This document shows, piece by piece, positions 1 to 12,500 of a stretch of DNA of 64,000 bases. The notes beneath the pieces were generated by a model. The model saw only the letters and a program-made list of their open reading frames with translations, was not told where the DNA came from and ran no database searches. Origin of the DNA: Ichthyophonus hoferi (taxonomy: Eukaryota > Opisthokonta > Ichthyosporea > Ichthyophonida > Ichthyophonidae); contig NAOQ01000010.1 of assembly GCA_002751075.1 (NCBI GenBank), forward strand, positions 110,972-174,971, written 5' to 3'. Position 1 is the stretch's first letter. Each line of letters opens with the position of its first letter. Position numbers and translations under genes: made by a program.

Positions 1-778
1 CTAGGTGGTTAACCGCAAACTGACTTTCGTATCCATCGACCGTCTCTGTATATTCACTTGATATAATACCGGCATTATTGATTAGAACGTTGAGAGGAAT
101 ATTTTTTTCATTGAATTCCGAAACAAACTTCTTAACCGACACTAGAGAGCCCAGGTCCAGCATCATGACAGAGACTTGGCCGGCGTTCTTGGTAGCCTGT
201 GCGCGAATGTCGTTGGCGGCTTCATCTGCACGTTCTTTATTTCTGCATGCCATAATGACATTAGCACCTCGGTTAAACAGTACCTTTGCAGTTTCTTTTC
301 CAATCCCTGCACAGATATATATAGTCAGTTATAAGTTTTACTTTGCTTACTAGCAATGCTACTTAAATATTAACCCAATGTTTACCTATAATAAGTGTGT
401 GAATCCGCAGCGCCTCACCAATTATCAGGTATTTAAAATTTCCCCGTTCTTTTAAAAACTTGGCCTTCTAAGTCTTCTATTATTCCACTCCCACCACCCC
501 CCCACACACCACTTTTCCAACCCCTCCCACCCCAGCCCCTATTTCAATCTTGCCTTGAATAGCGATGGAATTCAAAATTCAACTTCTTTACAATGTCACG
601 TCTACAAACATGGACCCAAAAGGTGCCTACCAGTGTTGGCACCAGTTACAATAACATTAACTCCTTCAAGGTTGGTTTTCTGACTATCAACCACCTCATC
701 TGCAGTGGTTGACCAGTTAAACCCATTTGAGCGCGCACTGCCCTCAAAATTGGCGACACTATTAACAGTATTTCCCAT
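1..778 (-). CDS. Short-chain dehydrogenase/reductase, RDH/DHRS-like (N-terminal part, runs off left edge)
   Basis: Two exons are visible on the minus strand: 778-631 and 306-1, the second continuing past the window edge. The ATG at 778 opens a 148-base exon ending in phase 1 at a GT donor; the next exon starts after an AG at 307-308. The protein has the classical SDR Rossmann start: the NAD(P)-binding motif TGANTGIGKETA at about residues 45-56, then CRNKERADEAAN, the DLGSL segment typical of retinol dehydrogenase/WWOX-type SDRs, and the structural NNAG motif. The catalytic YxxxK lies outside the window, so activity and substrate cannot be judged. The family reduces or oxidises retinoids, steroids or lipid aldehydes with NADP(H). 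About 48 residues precede the glycine motif and I see no clear signal peptide. SDR membership is certain; RDH11/12/13-like is the best sub-call. Confidence 0.85.
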
Positions 779-2339
779 ATTCTCTTACTTTTACTTCCTT
801 ACTTGAAACAACTCGTAATTTTTAACCAGTCTTCTGCTTATATATTTTTGCTCCTTAACTAAAACGGTAATTCAAAGTCCATGATATGATTGATGGAATA
901 AGAGCTAGCTCCTAACAAGGGAAAATATTCTCTTTTAAAATAGTTAAAAAATGCATCAAACGTGATTTTAATTTTAATTCTATATATTTTAATTGATAAA
1001 CTATAATCGCATATTTGGGTGTTAAATAATTTCCAAGATTGCCTGTCGTACATAACGAAAATTGGCATTCGATATCTAAATGAAATTTATTTTCATTTTG
1101 TAAGCTAGTCATGGTATTAAAATAGACTACTGCTATAGTACCTTATCTAGAGTGAAATTGGTGCATTTAAAACTAAATGATATGAAATTAGAAAGATAGA
1201 TACAGGTTGTGACTTCATTATAACCAAGATATGCTCCTTTATACTAAAGCAACTGGAATAAGTAATCAGGTCAAGTAGAGCAGGATATGTATAGGAATGA
1301 GTTTTAATTGTGTATAATTGTGGGCATCTATCTATGTATGGTGCCAAGACTAGGCACAAAATAAAAAATAGTGAAATTGGGGTAGTCTTTGCATTTTAAG
1401 GCGTTAGTACATATTTTATTTTGAATCTCTTGATAACTCTATAAAACTGTAAATCAAGACACTTCTCAAGGAATTAGAAAGCCAGATTAAAATATAATGC
1501 CTAAATTTACTTGTTGTTGTGATCAATTGAAGTCGGGTTATCAATATAGAGCAGGATTATCAAAAACTGACTCACAAATAAACAAAGAGATAGACTGCAT
1601 GAACAGTAGGAAACGAGGCCTTACTATACTTTTTAAAAAGCTGCTGGTCCATTGCCTAAGAGAGCAGATGAAGGGATAGAAACGTTGATTAGTTATATTA
1701 ATATAGAGGAATATTTCCTGTGTATCAATTGTGTTGAAGTATTTCACCCCCTACTAATATTTAGCTGAAAACCCCATGTTGTCTTGTAAAACAATTCTAT
1801 TGTTTTTCTAGTATTAAACTTTTATTTGTTAAAAAGCCTTTAGGACGAAGTTTCAATCAGTAAGTAATGCTTAGTCGTTAATTAATTGTCATTAATTAAT
1901 TTAATGATATTGCTAACTGTATTTCATTAGAACTAGATGCTTAGTGCAGTGTCGAATGTAAATATACTGTAGTTTTGAATAGTATTGGTCGTTGAATTTA
2001 AATCATACTCAGTGATTGATGATACACGTGTTTATAAAACAGGTGTTTTGTAAGTTATCAAATGATTTTCTGAATAATTATTGGATGACTTATCTATTAA
2101 AACATGTTATAGAACGGTCATGTTGAGTTCCCACTGGGTAATATGTTCAACTTAAATGATTATGACATGGTCAACTAGTTTCGGCTTGATCCAACAGCCA
2201 TCTAACTAGCATACACAAACTTAGTTTATATCTTGATGTCAAAGTTGTAGGAAACAAAAGATAAGTATAAAGACTAAATATAATTCCGGATAGTTAAGAC
2301 TCACCAGATACCAAAAACTCCTTGTCATACAACTAATGT

Positions 2340-2960
2340 GCAAGACGTAATTGTTGCGAAATTGTTAACTCTGAATGAACACAGTTTAAATTGATTTTGT
2401 TGATTCATAGATTGGTCCAGCAAGAAACAATCTATAACTGCATTATTAAACTGTGAATCTGAATATATCGCAATGTCAGCATGCTGTCAATAGGTGACTT
2501 ACGTCGCTGACAATTTGGATGGACTGTAATTTGAATTCGGACACGTAGTACTATATGGGGACAATACTTTAGCCATCTGTTTGAATTCCCACATACGCAT
2601 ATTTAAAACTACGCATCATGTTGCAGTAAAATTTCATTACATCAGGGAGGCCATTAGCAACAGCGAGAGAGAAGTGAGAGGAATCCAACAAGGACCAGGT
2701 GGCCGACTGCCTCACCAAGTCCCAAGGACTGCACTCCTTTCAACAAGCCAAATATTTTATTTTTCTGGTCCCAGGTCCTTAGCTTTATGTGACCTTAGGC
2801 ACCTCTGGGAAACGGGAGCAATCTTACTGGAACTGTCAAACATTACTCTTCTGCAACCTCAAACTCAAGTTATTGAGCTTGTGGGGAAGTTCCAAAATAC
2901 TCATGACTCTCTTGCTTACTCCACTTCTACTGCACATTTTTTTTATATTGTATATTATAT
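2340..2960 (+). mobile_element. Ty1/copia retrotransposon fossil (RNase H end of pol)
   Basis: Plus-strand translation shows the C-terminal part of a copia-type pol. At about 2412-2490 is the RNase H signature WSSKKQ...ESEYIA, and at about 2605-2720 the conserved end of copia polyproteins, with a VKFHYIRE segment and, in another frame, a VADCLTK-like tail. No gag, protease, integrase or reverse transcriptase is seen beside it, and no clear LTR pair. The copy is old and broken, with several disruptions. The bases 2364-2415 recur, diverged, at 25073-25124. Family assignment rests on these motifs; the outer limits are approximate. Confidence 0.75.
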
Positions 2961-3776
2961 TTGCTTATTACTATAAAGAAAAGACACTCATTTCTAGCTA
3001 AGTTTAAGTAGGGTTGTTTTTCAATGATCTTAATGGTTTAGAGTTTGATTCTACAATACTGACAATCAATCAACTCATAAAATAACTTGGAACAAATCCC
3101 TACAGCCAATCAAATAATTGGTCTATTTTTGATATCAATATTCCATATTTTTTAGGGCCAAATAGGTCCTTGAAGCTAGGCTTATTGGCTAATATTCTAC
3201 CAGGGCGAATTTGATCAAAATTGGCTTTTGAGCAAAAGAAACATATATACAAGGTTTAATACAATAGTAAAGGCACACAAACTGTTCATAAGCACGCAAG
3301 CTGTTCATACACAGGACAGTTTGGACACGCACACAGAACACGGCTTCAACATACAAACTATTCTAAAGGCTTAACACATTTTTATCAAACACATATACAC
3401 TTTGAATAATATGTATTGACAAATCAATTTACCAGATGATTGAAAACATTACGCAATTCAAAAACGTTATACAATTAACTAATATTGAACTGATCACAAA
3501 AATTGATTGCTATCAGTGGTAAACAAGAAACATTGAACGCTTTGGTTCTAAAATACTGAACACTACTGGTAATATTCCGTGAAATAAAACATGTTGAGAC
3601 TGCTAATTTTGAACATTAATCACGATCATAATATGATATAATTATTAGCTACGATCTCCGATTAACATCATGCGATCTCATGACTCTCAAGATCCCTATG
3701 ATTCCACCGCGCGAAGAGCAAAAGGAACAAGTACTTACATGGTAACCTAGTATAGCATAAAATGTAGTTTTTTGAC

Positions 3777-3797
3777 ATATATATATATATATATATT
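3777..3797. repeat. TA dinucleotide microsatellite
   Basis: About ten uninterrupted TA units in the intergenic region upstream of Derlin. Similar short TA tracts occur throughout the window, for example at 5961-5980, 10341-10358 and 13461-13478, mostly in introns. Confidence 0.8.
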
Positions 3798-5020
3798 GTA
3801 GCGTGTACCTTTATACCTTTAAGCAAGTTAATAGGACGGAGCATTAAAGCAATAACTTCATTAGAAATATTGTTATCGGTATCAACACAGCACTTTTAGC
3901 GCACCACGATATCATTGATGAAAATGTACTTGACTCAATCTGGAACATACGATTACAGGTAGTATGTACAATATTTCCAAATATGTGTTTAGTGCTCTTG
4001 GCTTAATAGTTTGTAAAAGTATGAAAGGAATACAACTCCGTGCTGGCATTCGGTATGGTTTAAGACACGTAAACGACCAGAGTCAAAATTGGGGAAATAT
4101 TAATAAACTTGGTGGTCAGCAAGCATCTGATCAGAACATATAAAACTACTACACAGAATTGGTTTAATTAATCAAAACATGTCTAAGAAGTATGAAAAAC
4201 AGCAACTAGCAATTGTGGGATACGTCTGCCCAGATAGAACTTACTTATATTCCCGGTACAACCGGAATCGCCAACGAAGACAGAGCTTTACTTTCTGTGG
4301 ACTCTATTTAAAGTAAGAATGAAAGAACGCGCACATACTTGGATCCTAACGCCAATGAAATTATAACCTACTAAACCAAAACAATGAACCTAGAGACAGG
4401 CGAGATTCAAACCCTGGACAAGGAATTAGTTTTCGCTTCTATGAAATTGAAAGACCAAGTTTAAATCTTAATAAATCATAACGTTGAAAGAATAAATATA
4501 AAATGATAAATAAAGCATATATACATATATAGAATTTTTTAATAATAATATAAGAAGGCCACTGATCAATGATATGTAAGTGGATAATGTACTATACTGT
4601 GCAATTTATATTAGAACATCAGTTATCAAGTGCATCACTTCAGTTATAAACAAAAATATTTAATAAAAATAAGATAATTGTTTTGATTGGCCTATCGGAC
4701 ACTTGAACATAATATTATATATTAATCATTGCTGCTTTCCTTGGTTTAATATACCTAAATATTAATTATAAATACCTTTAAATGAGCAATTTTTTTTATA
4801 TTGCTTTCCTTTTAAAAAATATATGTATTATTAGGAAATACAGGAAGCCAAATTACAAATATTTACAAGAATCTGATCCCCAAAAACTTGTGTACGATAT
4901 GCCATTGGCTATTTTTCCATGGAAACACTGTTATTTTAAACTATATTAATAGGCATGATTTAATTGGCTACCTTAGTTTAAAACATTCCAACGTTGTGAT
5001 AACTCTTCACAAACAATTTC

Positions 5021-5030
5021 ATTGGTTAAT
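5021..5030 (-). promoter_or_regulatory. Inverted CCAAT box upstream of Derlin
   Basis: ATTGGTTAAT lies about 150 bases upstream of the Derlin ATG, a usual distance for an NF-Y site. Its weight is reduced because CCAAT motifs are enriched across the whole window, including deep in introns. Confidence 0.25.
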
Positions 5031-5173
5031 ATTGCAGTAAAGAATAAAGAGATTACGACACCGACTTGACAAAGTTGCGGGTTAGCGTACAAGCTTAATC
5101 CAGAGGAGCGTATACTACAGCCGTATATTTAATAAACATATAGTTTTTAAACCGGAGGAAAAATACTTACACA

Positions 5174-7338
5174 ATGTCTTACGACATTAAAGATTGGTAT
5201 GCTGATATTCCTCCCATCACCAAGTTTATGTTTTCGACAACATTTGCTGGCACAGTGTTGGTGAATTTCGGCTGCATTCCTTATGGGCTAGTAGTTCTTC
5301 ATTGGATACCCATTTACGAAAACTACCAGGTAGGGGAGGATTACAACTACTTACTATAAGTTATGTGTAATGTAAAGGGTTTTTATATATGTACCATCAA
5401 TCTTGGCTGGTTCTGTTGAATATGTATATATGATTGAGTTTTGTCGATTATTGACTGCTACTTTGAGTTCTCCAGAGTCATGCATATGTAGGTTTGCAAG
5501 TCTTATTGCATACCTATATGATGTAGAGGATATCTGCATTCATGTTTGTCATGTTACACATTGAGTTTTGTGTAGACTATTTTAAAATACCTTATTTTAA
5601 ACCATGAGGTATTTTTTTATTTTTTTTCATCTAACCCAATACCTACCCACTCCCTTACACACCACTTCTCACACAATCCACCCTATTCCTCACCCAACTC
5701 ATGCTTACAGATTTGGAGATTCCTGACATGTTTTTTTTATTACGGCCAATTTTCATTTAACTTAATAGTACATCTGATATTTCTATATCAGTACTCCCTT
5801 CTTCACGAGGAAACCACCTTTGAAAACAAACCTGGAGACTTTATCACCTTCTTGCTCTTCAACATGGCCCTATTAGTTGTATCCTTGTCATTTTTCTCTT
5901 TTTTTATCCCCTCTCTCAGTCCTCAATTTCATACTTGCATATACAAATTCGCATAAAGAGATATATATATATATATATATGGACATATCCTAACATAAAT
6001 GTTCATAAAGCCGAAAAATCAAAACATAAATATGTGCCTATAGACCTTCACACACTGATCAATCCAACCAAAGCAATTACAGTTTGAGATATACAATATA
6101 AGTAAGGAGAATTATATGCCCAATTATAGACATCAATATACCAATTCACGCACATATTACAAATATGCTGTCATACATATAAAAATCTCCCTACTCTATT
6201 TCTTTTTCACCCATACGCTCATATACAAACCTTCTGTTTTATCTCGTGCATTAGCAATAACAATACCCTGAATGTTAAATGTTCAAATACAGTATGACAT
6301 AGTATGTTAATGTCACACCTGGTTTAATTCCTCGACTGCCCATGTATCTATATGTTGGTCATGATTTTTTTGTGCTGCTACAGGCTGTTACTTTCTGACT
6401 TATTCTCTACGATATAAACCCTTAACCAAACGTTGCAGCCCATTGGATTGGCATTTGGGTTTATGTCATTAGGTATTGCCCTCATGTTGGCTATGGTATA
6501 CGTGTGGTGTCAAGTCAACAAGGATCAAATTGTGTCTTTCTTCATGGGTTTCCGGTTTAAGGTAACAACATCTTGAATGCTGTCTCTTGTCTTTATCCGA
6601 AGGACATATTTTCAAAAACACACCTGTAGCAACAGGCTTGCTCTATCTAGAAACTTAATATAGTGTGATTTATTTTTCAGGCATTAGACAGAGTTATGAT
6701 AGGCGCACATACTCAGGATTAAATGAGACATATGTGAGTGATATATATATTGAGAGCACACAGATACTAACCCATATGGATACAGGCCATGTATCTTCCC
6801 TGGGTGCTCACGGGCTTCGACCTTTTAGTGGGTCATTCAATATACCCGGACATAATGGGTATTACAGTGGGTCATGTCTACTATTTCCTGGTATACGTTT
6901 ACCCAGAGACCAGTGGAAAGAATATCATCTTCACCCCAGATATCATGTTTGTATTTCTCTTCTCTCATGTTTTTTCTTTTACTTTGAGGAGCCTGAACGT
7001 GAACAAACTGAAGGTATCCCAAGCCAACGATAGCGATAGCTCTTAAAAAAAAATTATACAACAGCCTTTATGTGTAAACCTTTAAGGTTTATTACCCCAT
7101 TATTCGTTTCTAACTTGCTTTATTGCCCTCTGGTAACCACTCTCTTTCTCCTAACTCACTTCTTTTCCTTAACCCTACGCACAGAAAAAAATATTTTCCT
7201 GATAGGAAAGCTGTAACGGGGATGAATGGATTTGTTGCCAGTGTAGTCAATCCCAGAGAACAAGTTGCTGCGCGTAATGCGGCCCCTCCTAGAGGCCATG
7301 ATTGGGGAAGTGGACGGGCTTTAGGGTCTAATAACTAA
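5174..7338 (+). CDS. Derlin-1-like ER-associated degradation protein
   Basis: Five exons: 5174-5329, 5711-5878, 6439-6561, 6786-6946, 7185-7338. The total is 762 bases, 253 residues, almost the length of human Derlin-1 (251). Derlins are rhomboid-like pseudoproteases of the ER membrane that thin the bilayer and help move misfolded proteins to the cytosol for p97/VCP extraction. The sequence shows the N-terminal amphipathic DWYADIPPITKF start, the derlin/rhomboid WR motif at residues 54-55 opening exon 2, several hydrophobic segments, the conserved VYVWCQVNKDQIVSF block, RFKAMYLPWV, and a TVGHVYYF segment. The C-terminus WGSGRALG (243-250) matches the SHP box by which Derlin-1 binds p97. The last junction (6946 to 7185) is phase 2, giving DIIKKYFPD. 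An AATAAA signal at 7340-7345 begins one base after the stop. Derlin family is certain; closer to Derlin-1 than to Derlin-2/3 because of length and SHP tail. Confidence 0.95.
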
Positions 7339-9501
7339 TAATAAAGAATTGTATCTCTTGCTATTTAATATACTTTAGCATATATGTAGCGCTGCGAAAT
7401 GGGTTATAGTGTGATAGGTAAAGCATAATGTACTCCGTGATATTTTGAATGACTATATCGTTTGGATATATATTATGTTGTCAACCGGTGTACCTGATGT
7501 ATAGCTGCAGAAAATCAGTCGCACTTAGCCTTTATCCACACAGAGATGCATATATTTATTCATCTTTACCAATCCTTGTACACGAGCACATACACACCTA
7601 TATATGAAAATCTGTGTGTAGGTATAATGAACAGGTCAACAAAGATAATTATCAAATTATAAATCATGTACTTTTCAGTACCAGGTTAACTGTGTCGATT
7701 CAGGTATTCACAATTGACCATGTACATATAACACATATTGGCCTAATAAGATATTCTATAATAGAGATGATATATATATTGTATGCTATATGCCAATACG
7801 TGAGAAAGATGTGATATGGGTATAAGAGCTCTTTTTCATATATAGGTTATAGGTGCTTTTAACGTAGGATGACGAATAACGGATCATAATAATTTAATTA
7901 CATTAGTGTACTTGAAGAGATAGGGTGTCTCTATACGACCTGTGTGTGACTTATACCCATTGAGTGTTATCCATGCTGGCCATATAGTCTAATACACCTT
8001 TTGATTGGTTAAAGGAAGTATTAATTTCGTAAAGTGAGTAGGAAATTATGTTATCGAAGAGAATTATGATAGGAAGACCCATATATCTTGTCAATGATTG
8101 GTACAAGATTAAAAAGAACCAATGAACTGTATCAGATTCAAGTAGCTACTTCAATAGTAAGCTTGGTTTGGGTAAACAATTTTTATTATAAATAACACAT
8201 TGCTTTAGTTATATATAGGAATTGTAATAGTGCTTTCAAGCTAGGAAAATAAATTAATGAAATGAGTAAGAGAAAACAACGTTAACATGAGTAATTAAAT
8301 TATAAATACCAGTGATGAGTAGATGAGTGATATTATTTAACAAAGAACAATTTAATCACTTTTTAATGAATTAATTAGTAATAATCTCAATGAGATTGAA
8401 ATTAGAGTACTCATCCCAGATTACAACTATATAACTATATAACTATTGCCTAAATTGATTGGCATACGCAGAAGCACATGGACACGGAATGGAAGAATGG
8501 GAGTTTGAGACAGATTAAAAATAGAATCCAACAATTTAGATACTACTCGACATGAACAATAGAATACATAAATGCATATATAATAAACGAGTTTCATATT
8601 ATTTTTTTATCCTATCAACTAAAACTATTGATTCCTTTTAGTTATTAGCATATCCAGCTGTGAAATCTATTGTAACTAGATTGCTATGTGTTTTGGTTCT
8701 GACAATTGTTGGTTTATAAACTTAAAGCTATTACTAGAATCTTCCGCTAAGTTAATTCTGGCTTGTCTGTTTATAGTAATTGCACTTTAATAGAAAGTAC
8801 GGGTTTGAAAAGATAATCAGGTAGAAAGATAGAGAAATTAATTTGACCAAGGCTTTTTCTTTAGTATTACATACACATAATGAGTTAAAATAAATGACTG
8901 GAGGTAGATAAGTATCTCTATATAGATCGCTAATTTAAAGCCCTATTTATTATTATTGCTGCTATTATTATTGTATAATATGTCTATATTACCGTCTGAT
9001 CAAGATCATAACACAGGTACTAAAGTAGGTAATATTTATAGAAACAAAATTATACAAGTCCTTTTACATACTTTATTAAGAATTAAAAAAAGTCTCATAT
9101 AAGCCAATTCACCAATCAGATCACTACATGCAACAATTAATCCTATAAGAAACAAATTAACAGCCAACATATATATATTAACTACTCAACCACATATATG
9201 GACTCAAATTGGTTTTTATTTAAAAACAAAAATAGAATTAGGAAGACATACTGAAATTATTCAATTAACTAAATAGCTCTATTTTAGAGATCTTAACTAT
9301 TCGAGATATGACCTAGTGATAGATCAAGTATTCAAAATAAACCATACAATAATACAGTTTTCCCAGCATATGCCAACATACGTATATTATATCCGTATCC
9401 ATTCTACTTTTATGTGTGAAATTAAAAACCAACTAAAAATAAGTATCGTAATAATGGGAATGGAATGGGCGAGCATGGATGACTACTGGTCCTAGAGAAA
9501 G
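7339..9501. other. Intergenic region between convergent Derlin and AAAP transporter
   Basis: About 2.2 kb of AT-rich sequence between two 3' ends. It holds the Derlin polyadenylation signal (7340-7345) and, on the minus strand, the 3' flank of the transporter. I see no coding exon, RNA gene or element; the short open frames at 7614-7814 resemble no known protein. Confidence 0.55.
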
Positions 9502-12500
9502 TTAAACGTTTTTAGCCATAAAGAAACCCCATTTCTTCGCTATATCTATGAGTGCCTGGAGGGACCCCAGTAAGGCAATTACAGTCATCAGCGCTGCAAT
9601 TATTAAGCAACAGCCCACATGAAATTTACCTGGTCGTATCCTGTGTATGTATGTACGTATGTTAATATGATAGTAAGAGAGTAAGATAGTAAGTAAGGTA
9701 GTAAAATACTAAGATAGTAACCAATATAGTAAGGCAAAGTAAGTAAGTATCTATGCATAAGGACATAGATAAATTAGTTTTGTTTGACAAAGACTCGGGA
9801 AAGAAGAAACAGAAAGGCAGAGGTCTAGAAAGACCACATAAAAATGTAACAATAAAAAACAATTAAAAAATGAGAAGAAATATTGCAATTATGGCAATCA
9901 GAAAGGATAGAAAACATTAAGAAATTAGTGCACTTAGTGCAACAGCAGTACAAAAATGAATATAAAGAAACAATTCTTACGCAAGGTGACGCTCAATTTC
10001 CTCCTTCGTAGGGGGATTTTCAGTGCCCAACAACGGAGTATCTACAGTGGCAGGCATACTAGTCTTGGTTGAATCGAGAGGGTTTCTGCAAGTGTATAGG
10101 GTAAGCGTGGGTGAACTCAACGCTAATATCACACATATCACTAGGAAAGGGTCACGAAAGAAGGATTAAAATTGAGATTGGAATAGAAAATAAAGAGTAA
10201 AGTGTATTGTGCAGTGTTTAAGTACACAAAGGCCGAAGATGATTTTATGAATAGGGTAACCTCAAGAGATGATAGAGAGATTGGGAGGTTTGTATGTATA
10301 TTTTTGGTTGAGAAGAATTAAAATACTCTTATGATAGGTAATATATATATATATATATTTAAAAAGGTGAAACGGAAATAGAACAAAAACGAACGACAAG
10401 GCTATTAGGAAGCAAACCAAGAAAAGTCAAAAGGTATAGGTGTGAACTCTACTTTAAAGAACAGAAACATAAACGTAAACTTATAATGTGGCAGACAACT
10501 TACCTATAGTAGAACAGAATAGCAAAAAATATGCAAGGGAGAATAACCCCTGACAAAGAGTCTAAAGAGGCCCCTATAAAGGCCATGATATCACCAAAGA
10601 ATGGCACTAGTACCGCTACCACCAAGCCAATACCTACAGAAGGGACCCCGGAGTAAAAGGTGTGAGTGGGGTGTATTTCCTATAGTTAATTGTGTGGTTG
10701 TTTGGTGCATATATATTTCCTCATAACCGTATATCATACAATTATCCTATTGTACTATCATACTATCGCCCTATTATACTACTATACTATCATGCTACTA
10801 TGCATAGTAAGAAACTATCATACATTAAGGCATACCCTACAGAGCATCAATACTCGCATGTCAAGCAATATCAGTCATCCTTTTTAAAGTAATCAACAAA
10901 TATTTAACTAATCTTGTTTCCACACCAATCAGCCACCTAACCTATATTAAGATATACTGTCCCATTGAGACATAAAGACAAACCATGGTTTCCATAGATC
11001 AAAGAAATCAAAAAACCCATTCATACAACAACAGCATGGATGGGTTGATAGTTTAGAGGGCTTGAGCACATACCTACAATGAAGGTACGAAGGATAAAGC
11101 GGACCGTAACTACATTTGACATCTCATCTGGAAATAAGAAACATATATGTCAAGAGGATACAAGGATAATGTAATTTATACAACGGAGAAATGATGTGAA
11201 TATGTAAATGTCATGTAATAATAATAATAATAATAATAACAATAATACCTAGTGTGTGAAAATTATGACTAACCAATAGATGAATTGAAATATTGACTAT
11301 TAAATATAACAATATGCTGTAATTTTAAAGATAAATATGCATAGAAAGAGCCCCAGAAGTATTAGAAACCGTAAAAACAAAAAGTAAAACAAAAACAAAC
11401 ATAGATGGCTAGATATATATACCTATTTTCAAATAGTCTTCAGCACCTCGGAATATAGGCATAACTGTAACGACAAATGCAGCAAAGATGTGAATCTAGT
11501 GGATAATAGTGATAGGTCAAGGCCCGTATTAGTTATTATGGTAGGCATATTACAGGTTGTTACCTATACATTGACCTCACTGGTAAACATGGGAACATAA
11601 TATTGGATTATGCACATTCTTTTATTTATACTAACCAATTAAAAATCGTTGTTAATTATTTGATAGTTTTAGAGAATGCACGTGTCTTACATATATTAAT
11701 AAGTGTGCTCACTTTCTCACTCTCATAACTACATTGCTATAATTTATACATCCCTACGCCTGTTTCCATCTCCCCTACAATGCAGGCCCTTTATTAAAAG
11801 TAAAACATATAATTATATCTCCTTTATGAATTATACATCCAGCCAATAAAATAAATAAATGCACAGCTGTTACAATTATTATATTGTCTGTAATAACCAT
11901 TATATTCATATGTTATAACTATTACAATATCTAGATGGCTCTGACATACAAATATATAACAACAGCACTGGTATATTAGTCATTGGCAAGTGAACATCAT
12001 TAAGACTACTTTACAATAAGTAGCCAATTGCATGCACATACACATGTTATAATTCCCGTAATATCCCATCATACACACAATCTATTGCCCGATAGGGTAG
12101 CTAACCTTAACATACACAGTGAGATTTATTTCTCCAATATATATATATTTCTCATCTAACTCTCAATTCACTTGATAATAGTGTGCCGCGTACATATATA
12201 CTCTACTAGATTGATTTATATATGTGGGCATACAATGATCAACCTATATCTATATACCTATTCCTCCTTATTCATAATCATCTACATAAACCCCTCAACA
12301 AGATATACCATACCATACATACACCCCACAATCTTACCTCCATAGACGCAGCAATAACTTTAGCCATCCAGTTATTCGACAACATCTTGACTACATTGGC
12401 ATATTCGCCGCTAGTCAATAGATAGTCACCATACACACAGTACGTCACACAAGTCATACCAATATAGAATACATATGTTATAGCGCACGCCACCGTAATA

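Larger units (their letters stand above)
779..5173. other. Intergenic region between divergent SDR and Derlin genes
   Basis: No intact host gene is supported here. Short open frames in 859-1359 and 1497-1747 have no recognisable product and no splice partners. A degraded Ty1/copia fragment lies at about 2364-2960 (separate entry). A TA microsatellite lies at 3777-3797. The last 150 bases before the Derlin ATG hold an inverted CCAAT box (ATTGG at 5021-5025). The rest is AT-rich sequence with no feature I can name. Confidence 0.6.

Noticed and set aside
1497-1747. 60-68 residue overlapping frames on both strands
   Set aside because: No family resemblance, no splice partners, composition like the surrounding intergenic DNA.
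4400-4425. tRNA B-box-like GATTCAAACCC
   Set aside because: No A box at tRNA spacing and no cloverleaf could be drawn; chance match.
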